Source of the DNA: Microbacterium hydrocarbonoxydans
Lineage (GTDB): Bacteria > Actinomycetota > Actinomycetes > Actinomycetales > Microbacteriaceae
Length of the DNA stretch: 64,000 nucleotides
Direction: 5' to 3'
Assembly (NCBI RefSeq): GCF_011752045.1
Contig: NZ_JAAKXW010000006.1
Coordinates: forward strand, 1 to 64,000
Under the pieces are notes generated by a model. It ran no database searches. It was not told where the DNA came from and saw only the letters and a program-made list of their open reading frames with translations. This document shows, in pieces, positions 30,413 to 39,501 of this stretch (position 1 is its first letter; each line of letters opens with the position of its first letter). The translations under genes and the position numbers were made by a program.

Positions 30413-31242
30413 AGCGCCTCGACGACGCGGGCGAGGAGTGCGGAGATCACCGGTTCGGCTTCGCGTCCTGCGTCGATGACTTCGGCGTGGCTGAGGGGGG
30501 TGGTCTGGATGCCGGCGGCGAGGTTGGTGATGAGGGAGAAGCCGAGGATCTCCATGCCGGCTTCGCGGGCGGCGATGGCTTCGAGGGCGGTGGACATGCC
30601 GACGATGTGGCCGCCGATGTGCTTTGCCATCTGGACCTCGGCCGGGGTCTCGTAGTGGGGTCCGCGGAACTGGGTGTAGACGCCTTCGTCGAGGGTGGGG
30701 TCGACGGTGCGGGCGATGTCGCGCAGTCGCTTCGCGTACAGGTCGGTGAGGTCGATGAAGGTGGCGCCTTCGAGGGGGGAGTCGGCGGTGAGGTTGATGT
30801 GGTCGCTGATGAGGACGGGCTGTCCGGGCTTCCAGGTCTCGCGGATGCCGCCGGCGCCGTTGGTGAGGACCATGATCTTCGCCCCGGTCGCGGCGGCGGT
30901 GCGGACGGAGTGCACGACCCGGCGGACGCCGTGGTTCTCGTAGTAGTGGGTGCGTGCGCCGATCACGAGGACGTTCTTGCCGCCGGGGGTGCGGATGCTG
31001 CGCAGGGTGCCGACATGGCCCTCGAGCGCCGGCTTGGAGAATCCGGTGACCTCGGTCGCGGGGACGGTGGCGACGGTCTCGCCGAGCAGGTCGGCGGCCT
31101 TGCCCCAGCCGCTGCCGAGGGTGAGGGCGATGTCGTGGTTCTCGACGCCGGTCAGGCGGGCGATGTCCGCCGCCGCGGCCTGTGCGACCTCGAACGGATT
31201 CGCGGTCGGGTCATCGAGGGGATTGCTGTGAGTCTCGGGCAT
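30409..31242 (-). CDS. punA: Purine-nucleoside phosphorylase
   Basis: Class I (trimeric type) phosphorylase splitting inosine and guanosine. The 277 residues include GSGWGKAAD (phosphate loop, about residue 44), TNGAGGIRE, and GPHYETPAEVQMAKHIGG leading to GMSTALEAIAARE, all family signatures. TAAAGT (31249-31254, minus) lies 6 bases before the ATG: a leaderless start. It completes the salvage route begun by adenosine deaminase. The coding sequence uses C-ending and GAA codons more than its neighbours. Confidence 0.94.
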   Translation of the reverse strand: MPETHSNPLDDPTANPFEVAQAAAADIARLTGVENHDIALTLGSGWGKAADLLGETVATVPATEVTGFSKPALEGHVGTLRSIRTPGGKNVLVIGARTHYYENHGVRRVVHSVRTAAATGAKIMVLTNGAGGIRETWKPGQPVLISDHINLTADSPLEGATFIDLTDLYAKRLRDIARTVDPTLDEGVYTQFRGPHYETPAEVQMAKHIGGHIVGMSTALEAIAAREAGMEILGFSLITNLAAGIQTTPLSHAEVIDAGREAEPVISALLARVVEAL

Positions 31243-31299
31243 GGATCCACTTTAGGAAGGTGGAAGGCCGCCCGCCAGGATTGCGGAAGAATGGATTCC

Positions 31300-32739
31300 A
31301 TGTCTTCCACCACTTTCGAGCGCACTCAGCGCGTCGCCGTCCTCGGCGGCGGTCCCGGCGGTTACGAGGCGGCTCTCGCGGCCGCACAGCTCGGAGCCGA
31401 GGTGACCCTGGTGGAGCGTGTCGGCGTGGGCGGCTCCGCCGTGCTGACCGACGTCGTCCCGTCGAAGAGCCTCATCGCCACGGCGGATGCGGCGGTCGCG
31501 ATCGCCGAGGCGAGCGATCTCGGTGTGCAGTTCTACGCGAAGGGCGAGAACGGCAAGCCGCTGAAGCCGGAGATCGCCATCAACCTCGCCGCCGTGAACA
31601 AGCGGCTCATCGCCCTCGCCGGTCAGCAGTCCGAGGACATGCGCTCGACGCTGCTCGAGGCGGGCGTGCGCATCCTGTCCGGCCACGGCCGGCTCGAGGG
31701 GCCGAACGCGATCGTCGTGTCCACCGGTCAGGGCGGCACCGACTTCGACCGGATCGAGGCCGACACCATCGTCGTCGCGGTCGGCGCCTCCCCGCGCGAG
31801 CTCGACTCGGCCAAGCCCGACGGCAAGCGCATCCTCACGTGGACGCAGCTGTACGACATGAAGGAGCTCCCCGAGCACCTCATCGTCGTCGGATCCGGCG
31901 TCACCGGCGCCGAGTTCGCCTCCGCGTACATGAACCTGGGCGCCAAGGTCACGCTGATCTCCAGCCGGGACCAGGTGCTGCCCGGGGAGGACCAGGACGC
32001 CGCCCGCGTGCTGGAGAAGGTCTTCAAGCGCGGCGGCATGCAGGTGCTGTCGAAGTCCCGCGCGGACAAGGTGGAGGTCACGAAGGACGGTGTGACAGTC
32101 ACCCTCTCCGACGGGCGCACCGTCGACGGCAGCCACTGCCTGATGGCGGTCGGCTCGATCCCGAACACCGCGGACATCGGACTCGAGAGCGCCGGCGTCG
32201 AGCTGACCGAGTCCGGACACGTCCGCGTGAACCGCGTGGCCCGCACCTCGGTCCCGAACATCTACGCCGTCGGCGACTGCACGAACTTCTTCCCGCTCGC
32301 CTCGGTGGCCTCCATGCAGGGGCGCACGGCCGTGTTCCATGCCCTCGGCGACATCGTCATCCCGCTCGAGCTGATCAAGATCACCTCGAACATCTTCACC
32401 GCCCCGGAGATCGCGACGGTCGGCTACTCGGAGAAGGACGTCGAGGACGGCGTCGCCGACGGGCTCGTCTACAAGCTGCCTCTCGCCGCGAACCCGCGCG
32501 CGAAGATGATGGGAATCAAGGACGGCTTCGTGAAGCTCATCGCCCGCAAGGGCTCCGGCACGGTGATCGGCGGAGTGATCGTCGCTCCGAAGGCGTCAGA
32601 GCTCATCTATCCGATCGCGGTCGCCGTCGAGCGGCGCCTCACCGTCGATCAGGTCTCGCGCGTCTTCGCGGCCTACCCGTCGTTGTCCTCGAGCATCACC
32701 GACGCCTCCCGGGCGATGCACCTGGTGAACATCTCCTGA
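31300..32739 (+). CDS. lpdA: NAD(P)H-quinone dehydrogenase, LpdA type
   Basis: A flavoprotein of the pyridine nucleotide-disulfide oxidoreductase superfamily (479 residues). FAD motif VAVLGGGPGGYEAA (about 12-25), NAD motif IVVGSGVTGAEFAS (about 198-211), and a C-terminal dimerisation domain. Where lipoamide dehydrogenase has its redox CxxxxC, this protein reads GGSAVLTDVVPSKS with no Cys, the hallmark of mycobacterial LpdA (Rv3303c), which reduces quinones. ATG 31300 is my choice; ATG 31291 would add three residues. It sits next to PNP and the mutase, as in mycobacteria. Confidence 0.88.
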   Translation: MSSTTFERTQRVAVLGGGPGGYEAALAAAQLGAEVTLVERVGVGGSAVLTDVVPSKSLIATADAAVAIAEASDLGVQFYAKGENGKPLKPEIAINLAAVNKRLIALAGQQSEDMRSTLLEAGVRILSGHGRLEGPNAIVVSTGQGGTDFDRIEADTIVVAVGASPRELDSAKPDGKRILTWTQLYDMKELPEHLIVVGSGVTGAEFASAYMNLGAKVTLISSRDQVLPGEDQDAARVLEKVFKRGGMQVLSKSRADKVEVTKDGVTVTLSDGRTVDGSHCLMAVGSIPNTADIGLESAGVELTESGHVRVNRVARTSVPNIYAVGDCTNFFPLASVASMQGRTAVFHALGDIVIPLELIKITSNIFTAPEIATVGYSEKDVEDGVADGLVYKLPLAANPRAKMMGIKDGFVKLIARKGSGTVIGGVIVAPKASELIYPIAVAVERRLTVDQVSRVFAAYPSLSSSITDASRAMHLVNIS

Positions 32740-32741
32740 GG

Positions 32742-32784
32742 CATGCGAAAGGGCGCCCCGCCGAGGCGGGGCGCCCTTCGCATG
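32742..32784. terminator. Bidirectional terminator between lpdA and accA
   Basis: A 12-bp perfect GC core (GGGCGCCCCGCC 32751-32762, GGCGGGGCGCCC 32765-32776) is extended by CATGCGAA/TTCGCATG with one bulged A, giving about 20 bp in total. It lies just after the lpdA stop and 12 bases beyond the accA stop on the other strand, so it can serve both genes. Confidence 0.85.
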
Positions 32785-32795
32785 TCCTGGGCGGC

Positions 32796-34577
32796 TCAGC
32801 TGATGGTGAGGAGCTGGTGCCCGGCGGAGACCGTGGAGCCGGCATCCGCGTTGATGTTGCCGACGACGCCGTCCTTGTGCGCCTGCAGCGGCTGCTCCAT
32901 CTTCATGGCCTCGAGGACGACGACGAGGTCGCCCTTGACGACCTGCTGGCCCTCCTCGACGGCGACCTTGACGACGGTGGCCTGCATGGGCGACTTCACC
33001 GCGTCGCCGGAGGCGCCGGCGTTGACCGTCGTGGCGTGGCTGCGGCGGGACGGGGGAACAGCGGCGGGGCGGCCGGTGGCGCCGGGGGCGACCGCGACGC
33101 GGTCGGGCAGGCTGACCTCGAGTCGCTTGCCGGCCACCTCGACGACCACGGTGTGGCGGTTCTCCGCGGCCGCGGGGGACTCCAGCTCTCCGTCCCACGC
33201 GGGGATGTCGTTGACGAACTCCGTCTCGATCCAGCGCGTGAAGATGCCGAACTCGCCGTCCTCCGCGGTGAAGGCGGGGTCGTTCACGACCTTGCGGTGG
33301 AAGGGCAGCACGGTCGGGAGTCCCGCGACCTCGAACTCGTCGAGGGCGCGGCGCGAGCGCTCCAGCGCCTCGGCGCGGTCCTTGCCGGTGACGATGATCT
33401 TCGCCAGCAGGGAGTCGAAGGCGCCCGACACCGAGTCGCCGGCGGTGACACCCGAGTCGAGGCGGATGCCGGGGCCGCCGAAGGTCTTGAAGACGTGGAT
33501 CGGACCCGGCTGGGGGAGGAAGCCGCGACCGGGGTCCTCGCCGTTGATGCGGAACTCGATCGAGTGGCCCTGCGGAGTCGGGTCGTCGTAGTCGATGGTG
33601 CCGCCGGCCGCGATGCGGAACTGCTCGCGGACGAGGTCGATGCCGGTGACCTCCTCGGACACGGGGTGCTCGACCTGCAGGCGGGTGTTCACCTCGAGGA
33701 ACGACACCGTGCCGTCTGCGCCGATGAGGAACTCGCAGGTGCCAGCGCCGACGTAGCCGACCTCCTTGAGGATGGCCTTGGACGCCGAATACAGCTGGGC
33801 GTTCTGCTCGTCCGTGAGGAACGGGGCCGGGGCCTCCTCGACGAGCTTCTGGTGGCGGCGCTGCAGGGAGCAGTCGCGCGTGGAGATGACGACGACGTTG
33901 CCCGCGGCATCCGCCAGGCACTGGGTCTCGACGTGGCGCGGCTTGTCGAGGTACTTCTCGACGAAGCACTCACCGCGGCCGAAGGCGGTGACCGCCTCGC
34001 GGGTCGCGGACTCGAACAGCTCGGCGACCTCGTCCAGCTCGCGGGCGACCTTCAGGCCGCGTCCGCCGCCGCCGTAGGCGGCCTTGATCGCGATCGGCAG
34101 GCCGTGCTCCTTCGCGAAGGCGACGACCTCGTCGGCACCGGACACCGGGCCGGGAGTGCCGGGGGCGAGCGGGGCGCCCACCTTCTCGGCGACGTGGCGC
34201 GCGGTGACCTTGTCGCCCAGCGCCTCGATGGCCTCGGGGGACGGGCCGATCCAGGTCATGCCCGCCGCGATGACGGCGCGTGCGAACTCGGCGTTCTCGG
34301 CCAGGAAGCCGTAGCCGGGGTGCACGGAGTCGGCGCCCGCGCGGCGTGCCACGGAGAGGATCTTCTCGATCAGCAGATACGTCTCGGCGCTGGTGGTGCC
34401 GTTGAGGGCGTACGCCTCGTCGGCGAGGCGCACGTGCATCGCGTCACGATCCTGGTCGGCGTAGACGGCGACCGAGGCGATCCCCGAGTCGCGCGCTGCG
34501 CGGATGATGCGGACGGCGATCTCGCCGCGGTTGGCGACGAGGACCTTGGCGAGCGGTGCCGGAACAGTCTGGGGCAT
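32796..34577 (-). CDS. accA: Acetyl/propionyl-CoA carboxylase alpha subunit (biotin carboxylase and BCCP)
   Basis: ATP-dependent carboxylation of biotin, the first half-reaction of acyl-CoA carboxylase for malonyl- and methylmalonyl-CoA synthesis. The 593-residue protein has a biotin carboxylase N-domain ([13 protein letters not shown]), ATP-grasp ([22 protein letters not shown]) and a C-terminal biotinyl domain with EAMKM (biotin-Lys near residue 558). The ATG is set by TAGGCT (34585-34590, minus), 7 bases upstream. Equivalent to mycobacterial AccA3; the beta and epsilon partners are at 41202-43012. Confidence 0.95.
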   Translation of the reverse strand: MPQTVPAPLAKVLVANRGEIAVRIIRAARDSGIASVAVYADQDRDAMHVRLADEAYALNGTTSAETYLLIEKILSVARRAGADSVHPGYGFLAENAEFARAVIAAGMTWIGPSPEAIEALGDKVTARHVAEKVGAPLAPGTPGPVSGADEVVAFAKEHGLPIAIKAAYGGGGRGLKVARELDEVAELFESATREAVTAFGRGECFVEKYLDKPRHVETQCLADAAGNVVVISTRDCSLQRRHQKLVEEAPAPFLTDEQNAQLYSASKAILKEVGYVGAGTCEFLIGADGTVSFLEVNTRLQVEHPVSEEVTGIDLVREQFRIAAGGTIDYDDPTPQGHSIEFRINGEDPGRGFLPQPGPIHVFKTFGGPGIRLDSGVTAGDSVSGAFDSLLAKIIVTGKDRAEALERSRRALDEFEVAGLPTVLPFHRKVVNDPAFTAEDGEFGIFTRWIETEFVNDIPAWDGELESPAAAENRHTVVVEVAGKRLEVSLPDRVAVAPGATGRPAAVPPSRRSHATTVNAGASGDAVKSPMQATVVKVAVEEGQQVVKGDLVVVLEAMKMEQPLQAHKDGVVGNINADAGSTVSAGHQLLTIS

Positions 34578-34655
34578 GCTTGCCAGCCTAGCGAGAAGGC
34601 CCCCGTTCCATTTGACGACTCTCCACAAGAAAACCGCGGAAACGTCGAGGGTGCC

Positions 34656-35294
34656 CTACGACCAGAGGTCGGTCCAGGCCACGCCGAGATCCGCGGCCAG
34701 CCGGCGGACCGTGGACAGCGACATGCCGACGACGGTCGACGGATCGCCGTCGACCCGTGTGATGAAGGCGCCGCCGAGGCTGTCGACGGTGAAGGCGCCG
34801 GCCACGTGCAGCGGCTCGCCGGAGGCGACGTACGCCGCGATCTCGGCATCCGTGATGTCCTCGGCGAAGCTCACCGCGGCCTCGGCGACCGCCGCGGCCT
34901 CCACGGGCGCCGCCCCGGGGAGCACACGATGAACGGAGTGCCCCGAATGCAGGATGCCGGTGGCGCCGCGCATCTCATGCCAGCGCCTCGTCGCCTCCTC
35001 CGGCGTGTAGGGCTTGCCGTAGACGCGGCCGCCGAGGGCGAACATGGAGTCGCCGCCGATCACGAGTCCGTCGAACTCTCCCTCGGCCGCGAGCCGGCTC
35101 GCGACATCTGCGGCCTTGGCTCTTGCGAGGAGCATCACCAGCTCGGCCGGAGGCAGCTGCTCGCCCCGCTCGGCGGCCGCGGCGGCAGCCAGGGCATCCT
35201 CATCCACCTCCGGCGACATCGTCAGCGGCTCGATCCCCGCCTGGCGCAGCAGCATCAGACGGGCGGGGGACGTGGAGGCGAGGCAGACGCGCAT
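34656..35294 (-). CDS. maf: Maf-like nucleoside triphosphate pyrophosphatase
   Basis: Hydrolyses non-canonical or modified NTPs (house-cleaning) and affects division in some bacteria. The 212-residue protein has LASTSPARLMLLRQAGI at residues 4-20 (typical Maf start SASPRR), a central GGDSMFALGG and later ITRVDGDPSTVVGMSL. The ATG at 35294 is chosen because TACGGT (35302-35307, minus) lies 7 bases upstream; a GTG at 35303 would fall inside that -10 box. Maf next to acyl-CoA carboxylase genes is conserved in actinobacteria. Confidence 0.9.
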   Translation of the reverse strand: MRVCLASTSPARLMLLRQAGIEPLTMSPEVDEDALAAAAAAERGEQLPPAELVMLLARAKAADVASRLAAEGEFDGLVIGGDSMFALGGRVYGKPYTPEEATRRWHEMRGATGILHSGHSVHRVLPGAAPVEAAAVAEAAVSFAEDITDAEIAAYVASGEPLHVAGAFTVDSLGGAFITRVDGDPSTVVGMSLSTVRRLAADLGVAWTDLWS

Positions 35295-35301
35295 GCTCTC
35301 C

Positions 35302-35311
35302 ACCGTATCCT
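35302..35311. promoter_or_regulatory. Overlapping divergent -10 boxes (maf / RNA methyltransferase)
   Basis: ACCGTATCCT contains TACGGT on the minus strand (35302-35307) and TATCCT on the plus strand (35306-35311), sharing two base pairs. Each lies 6-7 bases before its gene's start codon. Two polymerases could not occupy both at once, so the genes should compete for initiation. Confidence 0.5.
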
Positions 35312-35317
35312 CGTAGG

Positions 35318-36562
35318 ATGACTTCCTCCCCGGCCCTGCTCGATCTGGACATCACCGGCATCGCGCACGGCGGCACCTTCATCGCCCGCCACGAGGGGCG
35401 CGTCGTGTTCGTCTCCGACGCCGTCCCCGGGGAGCGGGTGCGGGCGCGCCTCATCGACCCTGCCACCGGCACCGGGGCCGACTCCCGGAGCTTCTGGCGT
35501 GCCGAGACCGTGGAGGTCCTGGAGGCGTCCCCGCACCGGCGTCCGCACATCTGGGCGGAGGCGGACGTGTCCCGCGATCCCGCCGACCGTCCCGGGGGTG
35601 CCGATCTGGGGCACATCGACCTCGCCCACCAGCGGGCGCTGAAGCGCCGCGTGCTCGGCGAAGCGCTCGACCGCTTCGCCGGGGAAGGCCTCGACGCCCC
35701 CGAGGTCGAGGCGGTGGATTCCTCCGACGGCACCGGATGGCGCACCCGCGTGACCCTCCACGTCGACGACCGCGGCGAGGCCGGCCCCTTCGCGGCCCGC
35801 AGCCATCGGGTGATCCCGGTCGGCGCTCACCCCCTCGCCCGTCCTGCGATCGCGGAGGCCGCGCTCGCTCTCCGCGGGGAGAAGCCGGGACGCATAGAGC
35901 TCATCGAACCCGCCGACGGCCGGGTCCGCATCGTCCGTCACGAGGACGTCGAGAGGAAGGCCGTCCGCGGGCGCGGGAAGGGCCGCCGGCCCGCACCCGA
36001 GGTCGTGCACGAGCAGGTGGGGGACCGCCGCTTCCAGGTGGATGCCGGCGGCTTCTGGCAGGTGCATCCGCGGGCGGCCTCCGTCCTCGACGCCGCCGTC
36101 TACGGCCTGCTCGAGGACGTCGTCGACGCGGACGCCACGCACTACGACCTCTACGGCGGCGTCGGGCTGTTCTCCGCCACGCTCGCCGACCTCGGGGCGA
36201 CGGACATCGTGACGGTGGAGTCGAGCCGGCGTGCGACCGAGCACGCCAGGGCCAACCTCGCCCCGCTCGACGTCACGGCGGTCACGGCGCGCGTCGACCG
36301 CTACCTGGCCGGGCTTCCCGCCGGGGCGAGCGCCGGAACCGTGGTCCTCGACCCGCCGCGCGCCGGCGCCGGCCGTGCCGTGGTCGACGCCCTGCACGCG
36401 CTCGCGCCGGAGGCGATCGCCTACGTGGCCTGCGACCCGGTCGCGCTCGCCAGGGATCTCGGCACGTTCCGCGGTCACGGCTGGCAGGTGTCACGGATGC
36501 GCGCGTTCGATCTCTTCCCGCACTCGCATCACTTCGAGACGGTCGCGCTGCTCACCCGGTGA
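35318..36562 (+). CDS. Class I SAM-dependent RNA methyltransferase (TrmA/RlmD family)
   Basis: Probable m5U RNA methyltransferase of 414 residues. An N-terminal TRAM beta-barrel (about residues 1-60) precedes the central RNA-contacting region and the SAM domain (YDLYGGVGLFSATLAD about 275-290, VLDPPRAGAG about 345, and the nucleophile in VACDPVALARDL about 370). The four Cys that bind an Fe-S cluster in RlmD are missing: the equivalent region reads RDPADRPGGADLGHID. The target base is not clear. Leaderless start: TATCCT at 35306-35311. Confidence 0.85.
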   Translation: MTSSPALLDLDITGIAHGGTFIARHEGRVVFVSDAVPGERVRARLIDPATGTGADSRSFWRAETVEVLEASPHRRPHIWAEADVSRDPADRPGGADLGHIDLAHQRALKRRVLGEALDRFAGEGLDAPEVEAVDSSDGTGWRTRVTLHVDDRGEAGPFAARSHRVIPVGAHPLARPAIAEAALALRGEKPGRIELIEPADGRVRIVRHEDVERKAVRGRGKGRRPAPEVVHEQVGDRRFQVDAGGFWQVHPRAASVLDAAVYGLLEDVVDADATHYDLYGGVGLFSATLADLGATDIVTVESSRRATEHARANLAPLDVTAVTARVDRYLAGLPAGASAGTVVLDPPRAGAGRAVVDALHALAPEAIAYVACDPVALARDLGTFRGHGWQVSRMRAFDLFPHSHHFETVALLTR

Positions 36563-36594
36563 CCGCGCGCGCCGGGACGACGACCAGGACTCAG

Positions 36595-36600
36595 TAGGCT
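36595..36600 (+). promoter_or_regulatory. -10 box of the two-component operon (leaderless)
   Basis: TAGGCT lies exactly 6 bases before the ATG at 36607, so the response-regulator operon should begin at or next to its start codon. Confidence 0.5.
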
Positions 36601-36606
36601 GGGCGG

Positions 36607-37269
36607 ATGAGCAGGGTCGCCCTCATCGATGATCACGAGTCCGTCCGCCTCGGCCTGGAGGCCGCGTGCGCACGCGACGGCGCGCAGACGGTGATCTTCT
36701 CCGGCAGCACCGTCGGCTCCTATCTGGAGTGGCGCGCGTCCACCGGAGCCGCCTCTGCCGACGTCGTCGTCCTCGATCTCACGCTCGGCGACGGCACCAC
36801 GGTGACCGAGAACGTGACCGGGCTCGTGGCCGACGGCGCCAGCGTCGTCATCCACAGCGTGGCCGACCGGCCCGCTGCGGTGCGCGAGGCGCTCGCCGCC
36901 GGGGCGGCCGGCGTGGTCAGCAAGTCCTCGGCCCTCGACGACGTGCTCGACGCGATCCGCACGGTGGCCAGGGGAGAAGCGCTGAACAACGTCGAGTGGG
37001 CGAGCGCCGTGGACGGCGATCGCGACTTCGCCGACGCTCAGCTGTCCACCCGCGAGCGCGAGGTGCTCCGGCTCTACGCGACCGGCCTGCCTCTCAAGGC
37101 CGTCGCCGAGCGGCTCGGCGTCGCATACTCCACGGCGAAGGAGAACATCACCCGCATCCGCGTGAAGTACGTCGACGTGGGGCGTCCCGCGCCGACCAAG
37201 GTGGATCTGCTCCGCCGGGCCATGGAGGACGGCATCGTGGCCGCGGACGGGGCACCGGGTGGCCGCTGA
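36607..37269 (+). CDS. LuxR/NarL-type response regulator
   Basis: The 220-residue regulator has a receiver domain (acidic pocket Asp8-Asp9 in ALIDDH; phospho-acceptor Asp57 in VVVLDLTLGDG) and a C-terminal LuxR HTH (about residues 143-200: LSTREREVLRLYATGLPLKA, with YSTAKENITRIRVKY as recognition helix). It is the first gene of a three-gene operon; the sensor kinase GTG begins inside its last codons. Confidence 0.9.
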   Translation: MSRVALIDDHESVRLGLEAACARDGAQTVIFSGSTVGSYLEWRASTGAASADVVVLDLTLGDGTTVTENVTGLVADGASVVIHSVADRPAAVREALAAGAAGVVSKSSALDDVLDAIRTVARGEALNNVEWASAVDGDRDFADAQLSTREREVLRLYATGLPLKAVAERLGVAYSTAKENITRIRVKYVDVGRPAPTKVDLLRRAMEDGIVAADGAPGGR

Positions 37270-38494
37270 GACGCTCAGCATCCGCGACGCCTGGAGTCAG
37301 ATCCCCTCTCCGGGCGCTGCGGAGACCGAGTTCGAGCGCTTCACGGGCAAGCGCATGGAGCGCATCCTCGCGATCGTGGTCGCGATCGGTTCGGCGGTCC
37401 TCGGCGCGCAGGCGCTGATCGCGGCGCTGACGACGATGTCGCGCGCCGACCTCCCGCACATCGGCACGCTGCTGTTCGTGTTCGTCCCGCTCGCCGCGAT
37501 GCTGCTCGCCTGCGTCGTCGGACGGGGCGTGCGCACGGCATCGGGGGCGTTCGCGGTCGCCTACGTCGTCGCGCTCGCCGCGTGGCCCCTGGTCGTGGAC
37601 CCGACGAGCAAGGAGGCCTCCGATCAGCCCTGGATCTTCTTCCTCGTCAACGTCGGCGTCGTCGCCGCCATGCTCGCCTTCCCGCAGTGGCTCCAGTTCG
37701 CCTGGGCGTTCGGGATGCCGTTCGTGTACGGCTACGTCCGCCTCGTGCAGGGCGAGTTCTCCGGCGAGTTCTGGGTCACCACCGCGTTCGACGTCTCCTT
37801 CACGCTCATCCTCGGCATCGTGATCGTCTCGCTCGGCTGGATGTTCCGCTCCGTCGCCGCCGGCGTGGACGACGCCCGCGGGCACGCGGTCGCATCGTAT
37901 GCCGCGGCGGCCGCCGCCGCGGCGGCCGAGGAGGAGAGGGTCGCGATGTCCGCCCTCATGCACGACAGCGTGCTCGCGGCCCTGATCGCGGCCGAGCGGG
38001 CGGAGGGGGAGCGGGCCCAGGACCTCGCGGTCGCGATGGCCCGGGAGGCCCTCACCCGCCTCGCGAACACCGAGGCGGCCGTCGCCCAGGAGGGCAGCGA
38101 TGAACCGGTCAGCACCGCGCAGATCGTCGTCGAGCTGCGGCGCGCCCTGTCGGAGCTCGGCGCCGATGCGATCGTCGAGGAGATCGGCGGCGTCGGCCTG
38201 ATCCCCGGCCGCGCGGCGAGGGCACTCGTCCTGGCGGTGCGCCAGGCCCTGGGCAACGCCGTCACGCACGCGGGCGGACGAGGTCTGCACGTCGTCGCGG
38301 AGGGGATGGGGGACGAGGGAATCGTCGTCACCGTCTCCGACACCGGCCCCGGCTTCGACATCGACGGGATCGGCGCCGACCGGCTCGGCATCCGCGCCTC
38401 GATCTTCGCGCGGATGGCGGGCGTGGCAGGCACCGCGGACATCGACTCCGGCGAGCACGGCACCACGGTCACTCTCGGCTGGCGGCGCTCGTGA
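37259..38494 (+). CDS. Membrane sensor histidine kinase (HisKA_3-like)
   Basis: The 411-residue kinase has six hydrophobic segments (about residues 40-200), a cytoplasmic helix with the probable phospho-His in LMHDSVLAAL (about 238), and a HATPase domain: N-box LGNAVTHAGG (about 335), G-box SDTGPGFDIDGIGADRLGIR (about 360-380). No periplasmic ligand domain is visible, so it may sense the membrane. It partners the preceding regulator; both ends overlap neighbours. Confidence 0.88.
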   Translation: MAAETLSIRDAWSQIPSPGAAETEFERFTGKRMERILAIVVAIGSAVLGAQALIAALTTMSRADLPHIGTLLFVFVPLAAMLLACVVGRGVRTASGAFAVAYVVALAAWPLVVDPTSKEASDQPWIFFLVNVGVVAAMLAFPQWLQFAWAFGMPFVYGYVRLVQGEFSGEFWVTTAFDVSFTLILGIVIVSLGWMFRSVAAGVDDARGHAVASYAAAAAAAAAEEERVAMSALMHDSVLAALIAAERAEGERAQDLAVAMAREALTRLANTEAAVAQEGSDEPVSTAQIVVELRRALSELGADAIVEEIGGVGLIPGRAARALVLAVRQALGNAVTHAGGRGLHVVAEGMGDEGIVVTVSDTGPGFDIDGIGADRLGIRASIFARMAGVAGTADIDSGEHGTTVTLGWRRS

Positions 38495-39501
38495 ACCGGT
38501 CGGTGCGGGGCGTCGCGACCTCTCTCGCGGTGGGCTTCGCGATGTACTTCGCCGCCCGCGGCATCTGGTGGATCGAGCAGCCTTCCGTGCCGCTGCTGAT
38601 GGTGGCCGCGATCGCGCTCTACCTGATCGTGGTGAACGTGGCGATCCTCTGGGATTCCGCCGCATCGGTGCGCATGCCGCACTGGACGGCGGCGCTCGCC
38701 GTCTTCGCCGCAGCGGTCATCCCCGTCCAGGTGACCCTGTCGCTCGACCCGGCCTCACTCACCGCGCCGTTCGCCACCTGGTACATCGGCGCGCTCGGGC
38801 TGCTCGGCGTCGTGTGCATGGTCCGCCGCCGCTTCCTGGCGGCATGGCTGGTCCTCATCGCCCTCGTGATCGCCTCCTCGATCAGTCTCGGCTTCCTCAC
38901 CGCGCTGTCGCTGGGTCTCGTCGGCTCGGCCATGTGGGTCGCCGTCGCACGGCTCCTCGTCTTCTTCTGGGATCGTGCGGTGCGGGACACCGAGCGCCTG
39001 GCCGGGATCCAGCAGGCCGTCTCCGCCTGGCACGCGACCCAGCAGGTGCGTCAGCGCGAGCGGCGCCTGCGCACCCAGTTCGCCCTCTCGGTGGCCGGAC
39101 CCGTGCTCAGCCGCACCGTCGCCGCGCATGGTGCTCTCGACGAGGCCGAGCGACTCGAGGCGCGCCTGGCTGAGGGGCGGCTCCGTGACGAGCTCCGTGG
39201 CGCCGACCTCCTCAACGACGCCGTTCGCGACGCGATCGCCGACGCGCGCCGCCGCGGAGTGGCCGTGACGGTGTTCGACGAGGGCGGCCTCGACGGCATC
39301 GAGGAGCCCAGGCGAGAGCAGATCAGGGACGAGCTCGCCGCGGTGCTCTGCGACGCGCAGGCGGGACGGCTGATCATCCGGGCGGCGCGGGACCCGCGGA
39401 TCGCAGTGACGGTCGTCGGGCGCGCCGGATCGGGTGCGTCGAGCGACGAGGACGACGTGGAGCTGTGGCACGAGATCCCGCGGGAGCCGGCCGCGAACTG
39501 A
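38491..39501 (+). CDS. Membrane protein with cytoplasmic domain, third gene of the two-component operon
   Basis: The protein has 336 residues: about six hydrophobic segments (residues 5-160) and a cytoplasmic C-terminal half (about 165-336) rich in Arg, Glu and Leu, with helical or coiled-coil character (QQVRQRERRLRTQFALSVAG). The membrane half resembles that of the preceding kinase in plan, but I see no phospho-His box and no HATPase motif, so it may be a degenerate sensor or accessory input protein. GTG at 38491 overlaps the kinase stop (GTGA). No family recognised. Confidence 0.7.
   Translation: MNRSVRGVATSLAVGFAMYFAARGIWWIEQPSVPLLMVAAIALYLIVVNVAILWDSAASVRMPHWTAALAVFAAAVIPVQVTLSLDPASLTAPFATWYIGALGLLGVVCMVRRRFLAAWLVLIALVIASSISLGFLTALSLGLVGSAMWVAVARLLVFFWDRAVRDTERLAGIQQAVSAWHATQQVRQRERRLRTQFALSVAGPVLSRTVAAHGALDEAERLEARLAEGRLRDELRGADLLNDAVRDAIADARRRGVAVTVFDEGGLDGIEEPRREQIRDELAAVLCDAQAGRLIIRAARDPRIAVTVVGRAGSGASSDEDDVELWHEIPREPAAN

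Noticed and set aside
31182..35321. 1379-codon plus-strand frame over lpdA, accA and maf
   Set aside because: Antisense/out-of-frame shadow of three well-supported genes; no promoter or motif of its own.
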